64,000 nt of DNA. It comes from Linyphia triangularis. Taxonomy: Eukaryota > Arthropoda > Arachnida > Araneae > Linyphiidae. A program made the position numbers and the translations under genes. Positions 23,601 through 30,711 of this stretch are shown in pieces; positions within the stretch are counted from its first letter, which is position 1; each line of letters opens with the position of its first letter. Below the pieces are notes generated by a model. The model did not search any database. It was not told where the DNA came from and saw nothing but the letters and a program-made list of their open reading frames with translations. The DNA lies in contig OZ021722.1 in assembly GCA_963978545.1 (NCBI GenBank), positions 108,492,442-108,556,441 on the forward strand, given 5' to 3'.

Positions 23601-25468
23601 TGGTGTTAAATATAGGTTTTCTGCCGATCCTAAGAACTCTAGTGTTCAATCATGTGTTAAAATAATCCGATGCAAAGGTGAAATTTGCACCCCCAAAATT
23701 GTTATTTGTGCTCTGTCTGTTTACAATTTTAAAAATGTGGTAATCGTAATTTTCAGTGTTTTTTTAGTAATATACAGTCAATAATTAATTCTTTTCTTTG
23801 TAATGTGCACTCCAGATGAATGTTTGGAGTGCAAAGTTTGCGCTTGGACAAATAATTTTTAATTCAACCCCTTAAATTGTAGGTACTGAATACTAGTCAT
23901 TTTTTTCTATGCCATAAAAACAAATTTTGCTTAAAAGTCCCCTTTTTTTTTACTAGTCCCTTTTTTTAATATTTTTGGTTCCTTAGTCCCTTTTTTTGAA
24001 GTTCCAAGCTCCTAAATACCCCTGCATCCAATCAGACCACTTCATGTATTGCACTTTGTTTCGCTCTAAAACCGCGCATGCGCAGAGCTTGTTGATGGTA
24101 TTGATTGACAGTAAATAAATTGAATTTCAAACAGCTATACAATATATATAACGGCTATACAAAATATATCGGATAGACAATTATAATAATAGAGAAAAAT
24201 AAGGGGGACACATTAAAGTAACTTTTGATTTTATTCTGATGTAATAAAAATTTATCTTTGCCGTTCCGATAACTTTTTTTAATATCATTCAATTTAAATA
24301 AAAGCAACTTTTAATGAAATTTAAAAGTTGTTTTCGGCCGTTTCGATGTATTAAAGTTTTTATGTGCCAAGTTTCGTACCACTAGGTACAGAACTGCGGA
24401 TTTGTATTGGGTTCAGATGGAACTAAGAAAACAGGAACTCAGTCTTGTATATGGATATTTAACTAGACTTCTTAACTCAAGGATGAGAGTTTTCCTCCTT
24501 TTGGAGGATTTCCTCCTTTTTCGTTTTTATGTAACATTTTCCTTCTCTTTGTCCTTGTTTCGTGGATCCACATTTTTTTATCTGAACCAGTTTTTCTTGC
24601 AAAAAGTATACTTTTCCTCATGTCTAAACAAAAGATTTTCCCTCTTAGCTCCTCTTTCCTCCCAGATTACTTCAGAAACTCCTAATATTTGAAATGTAAT
24701 TATTATATAGTATGAGAAATTTCATTGTATCTAAAATTATTGAATCATCCTTCCTGCATATTTTTTTGTTGAATATTTGTGTAGTCCTTTTGCAAACTTT
24801 TTTAATGAATTTTTGGATTTCCTCCTTTTTGCTCTCTGATCACTCTCATCCCTGTATAACTAAACAACTGTTAAATAAGCAGTTTCTTTCATTTACTTAT
24901 TGTTTGTCTTCATATTTTTTTTCCTAACCTGTGAAGGCATTGGTCTTGCAATGATAAAATCCAATCAACCCAACCTGTGATTGATTCCACTTTTTAAACT
25001 ACTGTTTAACTTTTTGTATCAGCTGAACTTAAAGTTGAGATGTAATTTTCCTTCATGAAAAGTTTGTTTAATAATACTTTGTGTTGGATTATTTATTTTC
25101 CTGAATTTTGATTGGTCAACTGATATTTTCTGGGCATGTACTCTTCTTAGTATTATGCAAATATGTTTGCAAAGACATAGCTTGCATTACATTATGCAAA
25201 TATGTTGGTGAGAGAAGAAAAAGTTTCTTGTGAAACGCAGCAGAGGGTATCTGACTACCTTGGAGTTAGGAGTTTTTGATTATGTGTTAACTAAAATTAA
25301 AAAAAAAAATTTCAAGCCCTTGTCCTCAATTATTTTCCACTGCAATTTCTATTTTAGACTAAATAAATTATAGTCTCAATTTTTAATCTCATGAAATTAT
25401 ATTAACAACTAATGAAAATGTATGTATATTTCTAGGGAAATAAAAAACCAAGAACAGAGTCAAAATGA
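3385..25468 (+). CDS. GKAP1: G kinase-anchoring protein 1 (GKAP1), 11 coding exons
   Basis: Joining 3385-3585, 8164-8274, 8353-8430, 8833-8998, 9282-9335, 12858-12988, 14810-14908, 17896-17959, 18689-18759, 20337-20414 and 25436-25468 gives 361 codons plus TGA with every phase compatible. The product matches vertebrate GKAP1 (about 366 residues) in order. It has an N-terminal SRFAVLKLEDD, a lysine cluster (residues 52-60), a LAFG then WEEWKQKD block (68-104), DLQEAILLS with DYEE (105-130), FFDKIEEDAEKI (about 222-234), and a C-terminal coiled coil (about 248-351) with AEILVQID and ALEQERSKV. In mammals GKAP1 (GKAP42) is a Golgi-associated coiled-coil protein that binds cGMP-dependent kinase I alpha. 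The role here is inferred by orthology. The start is fixed by an in-frame TAA two codons upstream and an AAACAATGG context. Introns are 78 bp to about 5 kb and full of transposons. Confidence 0.93.
4030..4365. other. Intron 1 filler, no clear feature
   Basis: The stretch includes a poly-A/T run near 4124-4160. A short GC-richer piece near 4035-4095 resembles part of the SINE at 5822, but the match is too weak to call. Confidence 0.3.
4366..4830. repeat. Degenerate 33-bp CpG-rich tandem array (GKAP1 intron 1)
   Basis: About 14 eroded units recur at roughly 33-bp spacing. Examples start near 4379, 4412, 4445, 4478, 4511, 4546, 4586, 4619, 4669, 4701, 4735 and 4769. The common theme is AGATTTACG followed by GGTAATNGCCG-like text. 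CpG dinucleotides are much denser than in the flanking AT-rich intron. There is no open frame across it. Confidence 0.65.
4903..5678 (+). mobile_element. Helitron-like element with GC-rich terminal hairpin
   Basis: The 5' end reads A then TCTATATATTTAATAGG. The 3' end is very GC-rich, with GAGCG/GCGAG words and a perfect hairpin GGGGGC-AAA-GCCCCC, then TTG and T. This fits a non-autonomous Helitron inserted between A and T, but the last four bases are CTTG, not the usual CTRR, and the hairpin sits right at the end. Inside, the 17-bp word ACGTATGTAAACAAACC occurs twice, about 70 bp apart. No transposase or helicase remnant is seen. Confidence 0.45.
5822..5967 (-). mobile_element. tRNA-derived SINE (second type)
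   Basis: On the minus strand it begins GGCTCCGATAACCTTG, then has a box A-like TGTGGTTAGAG and a degenerate box B (GGTCGGATCC), followed by a tRNA-unrelated body ending near TGCCAGTCTGCGACAC. Box B is mutated and no CCA or full cloverleaf is evident, so this is a retroposon, not a working tRNA gene. Confidence 0.6.
5968..8163. other. Remainder of GKAP1 intron 1
   Basis: Very AT-rich sequence with poly-T/A runs. Apart from the exon 2 acceptor at its end (ttttcag), I see no repeat boundaries, RNA gene or coding segment. Confidence 0.45.
8164..8274 (+). CDS. GKAP1: GKAP1 coding exon 2
   Basis: Residues 68-104, phase 0 at both ends, between ttttcag and GAG|gtttgt. It contains LAFG and QKQWEEWKQKD, matching the LAF and WQEWRQRD blocks of vertebrate GKAP1. 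Confidence 0.93.
8353..8430 (+). CDS. GKAP1: GKAP1 coding exon 3
   Basis: Residues 105-130, between ttccag and GAT|gtaggt, phase 0. The DLQEAILLS and DYEEKKD segments match DLEKALLLS and EYEEHKK of the mammalian protein. The preceding intron is only 78 bp. Confidence 0.93.
8833..8998 (+). CDS. GKAP1: GKAP1 coding exon 4
   Basis: Residues 131-185 plus one base (phase 1 donor, GGAG|gtaaat). It encodes a lysine-rich basic stretch (NKKKKKNSQKKDK) and an acidic MSLDEFQSLDAAEID segment, comparable to the basic middle of vertebrate GKAP1. Confidence 0.9.
9282..9335 (+). CDS. GKAP1: GKAP1 coding exon 5 (candidate cassette, GC donor)
   Basis: 54 bp, phase 1 at both ends, between ggctacag and ATG|gcaagt. 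It adds KNFFNDQLKAISALLDD. The downstream GT (gttgat) would give a phase clash and a stop, so the in-frame solution is the GC donor. Because exon 4 also joins exon 6 in frame, this exon may be skippable, giving 343 residues. It has no obvious counterpart in the vertebrate protein. Confidence 0.7.
9336..9341 (+). promoter_or_regulatory. Non-canonical GC 5' splice site
   Basis: GCAAGT after ATG. Except for the C at +2 it matches the extended donor consensus, as is typical of functional GC-AG introns. The partner acceptor is at 12856-12857 (aaaatag). Confidence 0.65.
9375..9545 (+). repeat. Dispersed repeat family C copy
   Basis: It shares AGTTTCAGA...GATTGGATGGCAGCAAGT and a TTAATATAAAGGAT-type end with the copies at 44870 and, in reverse, 54740. 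The class is unknown; it may be the 3' part of a larger element. Confidence 0.55.
9803..10780 (+). repeat. Family D (CAGGG / TCAGGGAATTTT) copies in head-to-tail array
   Basis: Two roughly 440-bp units follow each other (GGTGGCCACAGAA at 9809 and GTGGCCACAAAACC near 10250), and a third partial unit begins with CAGGGTGGCTACAGAA at 10629. Each unit contains a TTTGATCAGGGTGTCTA-type core and many TCAGGGAATTT words. The related free element is at 26606. This looks like a CAGGG-terminal, hAT-like MITE that has multiplied in tandem inside GKAP1 intron 5. Confidence 0.6.
11165..11260 (+). repeat. Left-end fragment of the 16109 element family
   Basis: Starts CAGAGTTCATCCTAGAAAT and continues with GGGCAGGGTGCTATTTTCC, nearly identical to the left end of the element at 16109. 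No matching right end lies nearby, so it is truncated. Confidence 0.6.
11848..11965 (-). repeat. Family D right ends, two in tandem
   Basis: The text ...TCAGGGAATTTTG...GCCACCCTG and then ...CCTGAATTTTGTGGCCACCCTG gives two consecutive copies of the GTGGCCACCCTG terminus of family D. Strand is assigned by analogy only. Confidence 0.45.
12154..12490 (-). mobile_element. MITE family B with 8-bp target duplication
   Basis: 337 bp, with 13-bp imperfect termini CCCAGAAGCAGAA / CCCGAAAGCAGAA. It is flanked by CGAAGATG on both sides (12146-12153 and 12491-12498). A longer related copy (19728-20159) shows it is a mobile family. The 8-bp duplication suggests hAT or a similar superfamily; the transposase is not visible. 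Confidence 0.75.
12858..12988 (+). CDS. GKAP1: GKAP1 coding exon 6
   Basis: Completes residue 204 and encodes 205-247, from aaaatag to GAT|gtaagt, ending in phase 0. FFDKIEEDAEKI and KEQRQ align with FFNRLEDDVHKI and REKRREQ of vertebrate GKAP1. Confidence 0.92.
13500..14095. repeat. Diverged tandem repeat of about 130 bp (intron 6)
   Basis: A recurring block GAAATTTTCAACA...AGTAGTTTTGGCCTTCTAATTG occurs near 13505, 13646, 13772, 13902 and 14039. Each is followed by a T-rich TTTTTTAATTAAT segment and TTCTAATAGGGCTACAGCTC. Spacing is 126-141 bp and the units are clearly diverged. Confidence 0.7.
14810..14908 (+). CDS. GKAP1: GKAP1 coding exon 7
   Basis: Residues 248-280, phase 0, between acccaatag and AAG|gtaaat. 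It opens the coiled coil. RKKDEEIALLKEKVTKLK matches the ERKDAEIQKLKNVI heptads of the mammalian protein. Confidence 0.92.
14968..16085 (+). mobile_element. Decayed hAT-like element with CCTTGAAA words
   Basis: Both ends carry CTTGAAA / GTGCTTGA / CCTTG words in the same orientation (14985-15055 and 16040-16085). Between them are hAT-like coding remnants (next entry). Exact termini and target duplications could not be resolved. Confidence 0.5.
15070..15760 (+). pseudogene. hAT-like transposase remnant
   Basis: A first segment (about 15076-15210) reads GKCIFNSSWLEK then SAFCTMYF. This resembles the BED-type zinc finger start of hAT transposases (KFNxxWL ... FCTLC), with the second cysteine of the finger lost. 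A second segment in another frame (15462-15662) has NLITENFVLLFDKSFS, resembling the catalytic FDES region. A stop and frameshifts separate them, and the rest of the RNase H core and the C-terminal dimerisation region are missing. Assigned from motif resemblance only. Confidence 0.45.
16109..17455. mobile_element. Non-autonomous hAT-like element, 1.35 kb
   Basis: Termini CAGAGTTCATCCTA at 16109 and its inverse TAGGATGAACTCTG ending at 17455. TATTTAC flanks both sides exactly (16102-16108 and 17456-17462). Words of the type GGGCGCTATTTTTATAG repeat near the right end, and GGGCAGGGTGCTATTTTCC sits near the left end in the same orientation. No transposase segment is recognisable. It lies in GKAP1 intron 7. 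Confidence 0.7.
17896..17959 (+). CDS. GKAP1: GKAP1 coding exon 8
   Basis: Residues 281-301 plus one base (phase 1), between tttgcag and GAAA|gtaagt. The segment VKSRNKKLYGILESGE matches VKARNAQLLKMLQEGE of vertebrate GKAP1. Confidence 0.93.
18689..18759 (+). CDS. GKAP1: GKAP1 coding exon 9
   Basis: Residues 302-325, between attacag and CAG|gtaact, ending in phase 0. The split ATG codon is an internal methionine, not a start. MREKAEILVQID and KDELNEQ align with MKDKAEILLQVD and KNELTIQ. Confidence 0.94.
19007..20170 (+). repeat. Dispersed repeat family A copy interrupted by a family B MITE
   Basis: Family A runs from a CAATTAACCCATATGTA head through the CGTGCATGCGCAT core to GTTTCACCCC. It is interrupted at 19728-20159 by a family B element and resumes as ACACCCCTAG-TTT at 20161. 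This is intronic (GKAP1 intron 9). Confidence 0.75.
19728..20159 (+). mobile_element. Family B MITE nested in family A
   Basis: Starts CCCAAAGCAGAAAT and ends TTCTGCTTCTGGG, matching the 12154 element in reverse. The right flank CACACCCC is the intact family A target; the left flank CCCACCCC differs by one base within an expanded C run. It is about 95 bp longer than the 12154 copy, with extra internal sequence near 19835-19935. Confidence 0.7.
20337..20414 (+). CDS. GKAP1: GKAP1 coding exon 10
   Basis: Residues 326-351, phase 0, between attttcag and CAG|gtacgt. ALEQERSKV is identical to the mammalian block, and LQTELKKYQ matches LQAELAKYQ. This is the end of the coiled coil. Confidence 0.95.
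20842..24023 (+). mobile_element. hAT-like DNA transposon, 3.2 kb, with degenerate transposase
   Basis: Imperfect termini AGGGCGTTTAGCG / AGGGGTATTTAGG are flanked by GCATCCAC (20834-20841) and GCATCCAA (24024-24031), an 8-bp duplication with one mismatch. Both ends carry the words GGTCCCTTT, AGTCCCTTTTTTT and TTAGTCCC in the same orientation. A broken hAT-type transposase lies between. It sits in GKAP1 intron 10, in the same orientation as the gene. Confidence 0.8.
21165..23057 (+). pseudogene. Broken hAT-type transposase
   Basis: Coding fragments run in order through at least three frames: 21165-21428, continuing past an in-frame TAG to a TGA at 21630; then 21629-21997; 22129-22416; 22516-22755; 22770-23057. 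The CFDE motif (about 21495) followed by LQIAIHCW and FFLGHAT fits the catalytic core of hAT transposases. SHDNAAVERGF (about 22655-22690) is the conserved C-terminal hAT dimerisation signature. The tail is lysine-rich. There is no ATG-initiated frame at the start, and I see no clear zinc finger. At least two stops and two frameshifts make it inactive. Confidence 0.75.
24478..24854. mobile_element. MITE with CAAGGATGAGAGT / CAGGGATGAGAGT ends
   Basis: 377 bp with inverted termini of about 13 bp. The word TTTCCTCCTTTTT lies next to both ends in the same orientation (24490-24520 and 24817-24830). No clean 8-bp flank duplication was found. It is hAT-like by its ends. It lies in GKAP1 intron 10. 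Confidence 0.6.
25436..25468 (+). CDS. GKAP1: GKAP1 terminal coding exon 11
   Basis: Residues 352-361 (GNKKPRTESK) and TGA, after acceptor atttctag. The basic tail following KYQ-G parallels the GGRKGKRNSES tail of vertebrate GKAP1. The 3' UTR continues in the same exon. Confidence 0.88.
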   Translation, partial: GNKKPRTESK

Positions 25469-26545
25469 CCATAAAGAAACATGGGCGTTATGTGATACAA
25501 TATGTTTTGTTCTCCTCAGCTGCATCTGTGTAATTCTGCATGGTGGAACTCTTAAACTTTTCATTGCAATGCCTCTTTCGGAAAAGTTCCTTTGTGTATC
25601 ATTGTGGCCATAGCTAAATATTACTTAAAGATTTCATTTCTGGTAAAAAAAAAGATCTTGGCTTATATTTTTTTGTCATGGGAAATTGTTATTTGTTGTA
25701 ATATTGTCTGTAAATGTCCTTTGTGGGTTTTTATTGCGAATTTTTATATTTTTGTTAGTTTGTTATTTAAACTCTTAAGTGTCATGATTATTTTTTCATA
25801 CATGATAATTGTGCTGATAGTACTGTGAGTTAAAAACTCAATGTATTGTTAATGCTAAGTTTGCATACATGTGTAAGTATTCTTTAATAATCATGTTTAT
25901 CTTGGGATATGAAAATTTAAGCGTAATGCAAGATGTTGAAGGGACCCATCTAAATAATATTATAATTTTCTTTTCTTTTTTTTTTGGAAAAAGGTTTTTT
26001 ACCTTAAAAAAGAATGTCAATTTTTGGAAGCCTTGGATTTTTTTTTTTTTTTTTTAGATTTTTTTTTAAATCTCTGTGTGTGAAACTATATCTCGATAAT
26101 TTTTACTTTTTTATCTACTTAAAACCAGTTTCTTTAATTAAAAAGCCACTCAAAAATATTTTTTTACTTATATTTCGATACTTAATCATTAATTCTTGAG
26201 TGCCAAAATTTCCTTATTTCTTAGATTACATTTTATGAATAAAATTTGTGGATTACTTTACAATTTTGGAGATGCCACTCTTATATTTTTAACTTACGCA
26301 ATAAAACAATTGCAGGGAATGAAAATAATATAGGAAACATTATTTTTATCTTGTAATAAGTGATCAGGTGTTTAAAAGGCTATTTCAAATTGTAATTTTG
26401 TTAATTAGAATGAGAAGTATATAAACTCTTTGAGTTTTGGGTTTTGTTTTGCCATTATGCCCAGTTTAATATTGTCAGTGTTTCTGGACTCTTGTAAATT
26501 ATTTTACAGTTTAAGAAAATAAAAGATTTTGTATTTTAACATGTA
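25469..26545 (+). other. Probable GKAP1 3' UTR
   Basis: AT-rich sequence after the stop with no open frame of note. AATAAA occurs at 26238 and at 26518; the latter is followed by a GT-rich stretch (TTTTGTATTTT), so an end near 26540 is preferred. The upstream signal could produce a shorter form. Confidence 0.55.
26518..26523 (+). terminator. Candidate GKAP1 polyadenylation signal
   Basis: AATAAA about 1.05 kb after the stop codon, just ahead of the family D element at 26606. An alternative AATAAA is at 26238-26243. Confidence 0.5.
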
Positions 26546-26605
26546 TTTGCTGATTTTGCATTTTATTATAAAGAATAAGGAATCTTTAGTTCATATCAAA
26601 TGTAA

Positions 26606-26974
26606 CAGAGTGGTCACAGAACCGGGAAAACCTGGAAATGTCAGGAAACTTTTTAAAATTTTATGAAAATCACGGAAATTTTGTTTAAGGCACATTCATC
26701 CATATTTTGGCGTTATTTACATGGAGATTTGTAGCGGTAAGCCATTAGAAGTTTAATGTTATGTAATAATTTTTATTTTTTTTACCATCAAAACTAATTT
26801 TTTAAAAATTGTATATTATCTCTTTAGCATACATGATCTATTTGATCAGGGTGTCTAGACATCTGGAAAACCTAAGAAAATTTGAGAAATTTGAAAAAAA
26901 GTTTATCCTAAAATCAGGGAATTTTTTAGAAATCTGTCAGGGAACTTTTTTTCTTGAATTTTGTGACTACCCTG
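26606..26974 (+). mobile_element. Family D MITE (CAGAGTGGTCACA / CAGGGTAGTCACA ends)
   Basis: 369 bp. It has inverted termini of about 16 bp, a GATCAGGGTGTCTAGACATC core, and repeated AATCAGGGAATTTT / TGTCAGGGAA words. Flanks (AAATGTAA vs CGTAAGAA) show no convincing duplication. Confidence 0.6.
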
Positions 26975-27412
26975 CGTAAGAATAAAAGGAAATAATTAAT
27001 TTCTTAAAAGGCAAGCCCTAATTTGTATCTAACATTCCAACTTAAAAATATTTATTGATAGTTGTGTTACAAGGGGCTAAGCTACATTTTTATACACAGA
27101 TATAGTCATGGATTTAAATTTAACTGGGTATGTTTCTATAGATAATACTGTGCTCAAAATTCTTTATATTTAAGATGGATGTCATTTATGAAACATTTTT
27201 TGCATTTAGTAGATTCACAAATTTAACTAACAATGTTCAATTTGTAGTTAATAGGTTCTATTATTTGGAATAAGCTCTATTTCAGTAACTGTTACCCTAC
27301 TATCATTAAAGTATGTAACTAAATAAACACTGTTCATCCATCCTATCAATAAGTTTTGTTGTAAAATGTTCATTTAAACTTTATGAGCGTGAGAATAGTA
27401 CAGAAAATAAAA

Positions 27413-28055
27413 TGTTGCATCGATGGGTTTGAAAGACTTGAAGCCAAAGCAGATCAAAACTTACAGAAATTTATTCCGATATAAATCCAGAACTTCTCAT
27501 TTTAGTAGACTCAATACAGCTCTTTACACAACAGTAGAGCACAAAACAGCAGTTAAAAACTTGACAACACAACTGCTAAAAATCGCCGCAAAAGACAATG
27601 CAAAACAGTTCACTTTCGGAACTATCTGAATGCTCGCTGAGAGACAGCTAACTCAGTAACTCCAGTTAACTAACCCCACTCACGGCCGGCCTTATATATA
27701 GAAAGTCAATACTTCGTGAATCTTCTAGAGATAGAAATTTGGAGGACTTTCCATATCGTAGTCGAAAAGTCCTATACATGTACATGGGGACCAAAAATGT
27801 CGCCAAGTTTGGCGACAAAAATTAGCCGCCAACTTGGCGAGATTGCCATTACCATAATGTTAAATGACCTGCTCTTTGTAAAACTCGCTTCCCAGCATTA
27901 TCTCTGTAAAACTCGTTTTCAAGCATTAAGGGTCACATTGCAGGAAAGCAAAGAAAGATAAACTATTGCACTGCCTTATGCGAAATGTACATTAATTTAT
28001 CTCTTTACATAATTAATGCTACGAAATATTTACAAATATACAGAAATTCGTAACA
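27413..28055 (-). mobile_element. Solo LTR-like sequence
   Basis: On the minus strand it runs from TGTTACGAATTTCTG to GATGCAACA. It has a TATA box (TATATATAAG, near 27691-27700), a GC-richer start region after it, and an AATAAA signal near the end (about 27475-27485). That order is expected for an LTR promoter and poly-A site, but no target duplication was found, so the low-coordinate boundary is uncertain. A palindromic CGCCAAGTTTGGCG lies inside. No internal retroelement genes are present. Confidence 0.5.
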
Positions 28056-28690
28056 ATATGCATCATGATTATTAAGATTTCGTTTTCAGAAGGAAAGGTG
28101 GCACCGGATTACAAACAACTCTTATTCTTCGGAATTCTATTCTTAAATTAGCAGCAACAAACTCACTCCAGAATTTATACGGTTCCTGTGCATATGGAAA
28201 GTCATGATTTTGAGCAGAAAAATTGTCATAAGTCATTTAAATACAGTGGATTTCTAAACATTGTAAGTAAAATCACGTATCGGTGACGTCATAAACGCCA
28301 TGATCGCTAGTCAGCTCATCAAAAATTCATCAATGTTTTTATTTACGCTTTGACGGAAACAACGGTCACAGTTAAAAACCGCGGCCAATGAAAACATTTC
28401 TGAGTTCCAAATTTGTGACATCACACGAGTGAGGTTTCATAGGTGAAAAAAAATTCATAATATGAGAACTACCATGAAGGGGGGCCACTTTCGGTGCGTC
28501 CAATTTTAAGATAACTTTGGCATGTTGGATGTCATTGGATTAGCCATGAAGAATGAAGAAATTGCAGGACATATACGTATGGCTAGGGATAGTGATGAAA
28601 TTCTCGTGAGTGACCTGGCGTAGAATGTAAAAGGCGTCACGGATAAAGAGAAAAATTATGAAACGGACAAATTAAAAAAATAGAAGTCGG
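28056..28690. other. Intergenic, no recognised feature
   Basis: Mixed-composition unique-looking sequence with no long open frame and no boundaries I can defend. Confidence 0.35.
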
Positions 28691-29546
28691 CAGTGTTTTA
28701 AAAAAAGTTCTGATTTCTCCAAAAGTAAAAACACTTTTGAAAAGTAGAAAAACCACCAACCTCAAAAACACAAAAAACTTTCTTGCAATCAAAAAATTCA
28801 TAAACATGATGAAAATTTTCAGCTACAAACACAGGGATATCAAAAATGATCAACCTCTGATTACAGCTCTCTGTTGTGACTCGCTTAAGAACGTATGCTT
28901 ACTTAGTTTATTTTTAAAGTTTAAGTTCCGCTTCCATAAAAATGTACGCCGCTTGAGGTTGGCCCTCGTCTTAATCACTATATAAACCTCCCCCCGTCCC
29001 CCCCCCCCCAAAAAAAAAAACCTTTCCAAAATGCATGTATCAATCAAACAAAAGCTTACCACAAACACTTAAGTTTACTACTTAAAAAATTCTTTATAAA
29101 AATTCAAATGCGAGCGTTTGAGCATAGTTTCTCTATACTATTTTAAAGATTACATCAACATGAACATGAATATTTACACTACTTTGCATTTCCTACCCAT
29201 CCAAATGAAATCATATCTCCTCCAATATTCGTGCAAACAGCCATAAATTAGTTTAAACGCAAGCAATCTTAATATTCCTATGACGGGCGCCAACCTCAAG
29301 CAGCGTAAATTTGTATGGGAGCGGAACTTAAATTTTAAAAATAAACTAAGTATAAGCATACCTTCCTAAGCGAGTCACAACCGAGAGCTGTAATCAGAAG
29401 TTGGCCATTTTTTATATCACTGTGTAGCTGAAAATTTTCATCATATGTTTATGATTTTTTTTATTGTAAGAAAGTTTGTTGTGTTTTTGAGGTTGGCGGT
29501 TTTTCTACTTTTCAAAAGTGCTTTTTTGGGGGATATATATATACTG
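28691..29546. mobile_element. Foldback element with about 280-bp inverted arms
   Basis: The left arm (about 28725-28985) contains CACTTTTGAAAAGTAG, GATTACAGCTCTC and CCGCTTGAGGTTGG. The right arm (about 29265-29525) carries the reverse complement of each in order. Outer ends are CAGT ... ACTG. The central part is about 280 bp with a C/A-rich run. No transposase is visible. Confidence 0.7.
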
Positions 29547-29732
29547 TGTTGATCGAGCACTAATCTCTCTTAGCCTGAAGTACGAACACACTATGAGTGA
29601 CTGTTCCTCAGTTTAGCACCAAGTGGCTCGATTCCTTTTCGAGTGCGGGTAGCATAGTTGTTTGAGGATGTTTTTTTTTTTTCTTTCTTTTTTGAGCTTT
29701 CTTTTAAGTTATGTAAATAAATTTTAATAGTT

Positions 29733-29960
29733 CAGCGTTCCCACAGTCCTTGGAAAGTCCTTGCACTTAAAAAAAAAAAAAAAAAAAATTATGAAATTTT
29801 ATCCTTGAAAAAAGGATAAGGTCCTTGAAAGTCCTTCAATTTTTAAGTGACCACCGATAATCACCATTTTGTATTTTTATATCTAAAGTATGGTCCTTGA
29901 ATTTTCTAGAAAGGTCCTTGAATTTCCTAAAAATGGTCCTTGAATTTCTTAAAAAGCTTA
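29733..29960 (+). repeat. Truncated element with repeated GGTCCTTGAATTT words
   Basis: Begins CAGCGTTCCCACAGTCC, and AAGTCCTTG / GGTCCTTGAATTT recurs about six times in one orientation. The matching right terminus is absent. It resembles the 14968 element's CCTTGAA words. Confidence 0.5.
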
Positions 29961-30516
29961 AGAAATTAAGCATGATTATTTCGTTGATTTTCTGATAAGT
30001 GTTATCCAGCGTAATGTTGCGTGTATTGATTATGATGTTATGGGATATTATTAAAAAATCTAAGTCTTTTATTGCTTTCAAATGTTTTCCTTCAGTTTCC
30101 TTTATTCTTAACTATGTAAGTAAACGGCGCTGTCAGTTATTTTACCTGGCATGATTTCTTAATTCAAGCGACTTTTCTATTTTCTGATTGTTAAATTTTA
30201 TAAATTTACATTTTATATGTCAATATAAGTGAAAGAAGAATCGGTCAATTCAAATTTATTTTTAGAAAATCATTAATTTAATTATTTAATATTTTATTTA
30301 TCAATAGATAGTACTAGTTGTTGAATAGAAAAAGTATACTCCATTGAGGGTTGCCAATGTCCTGATGTACTTACATAACCTTAAAGTGGTCAGATTACAT
30401 TTACTTAAGTCAAACTACATTTACATGAAAATGAATATAATGTGTTGGATAAAAGCTTAAAAACGAAAGTTAGCACAATGAAAACACACCAAAGACAAAC
30501 AATTACAGTAGGCATC

Positions 30517-30522
30517 TTTAAT
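30517..30522 (-). terminator. Candidate poly-A signal of the Gly-rich gene
   Basis: On the minus strand this reads ATTAAA, about 190 bases after the stop codon. It is a common variant signal. AATAAA variants lie further on at 30293 and 30255. Confidence 0.35.
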
Positions 30523-30711
30523 GGGATTTCAATTTCAGTTCACAATCAATAAACAATCCCTTCAATTTTACAAATAAATTACGGCTTCGGAATAAAGGTA
30601 AATCAATCATACCAGTCAAATTTAACAGTCTATAAAAATTATCAACATATCTATAAATATCAGTCATCTCGATTGTCCAAGGAATGTGGAACATATCTTC
30701 CAGAGCCTTTC

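Noticed and set aside
24478..24854. 8-bp target duplication for the 24478 element
   Set aside because: The flanks TCTTAACT and TATAACTA do not align convincingly.
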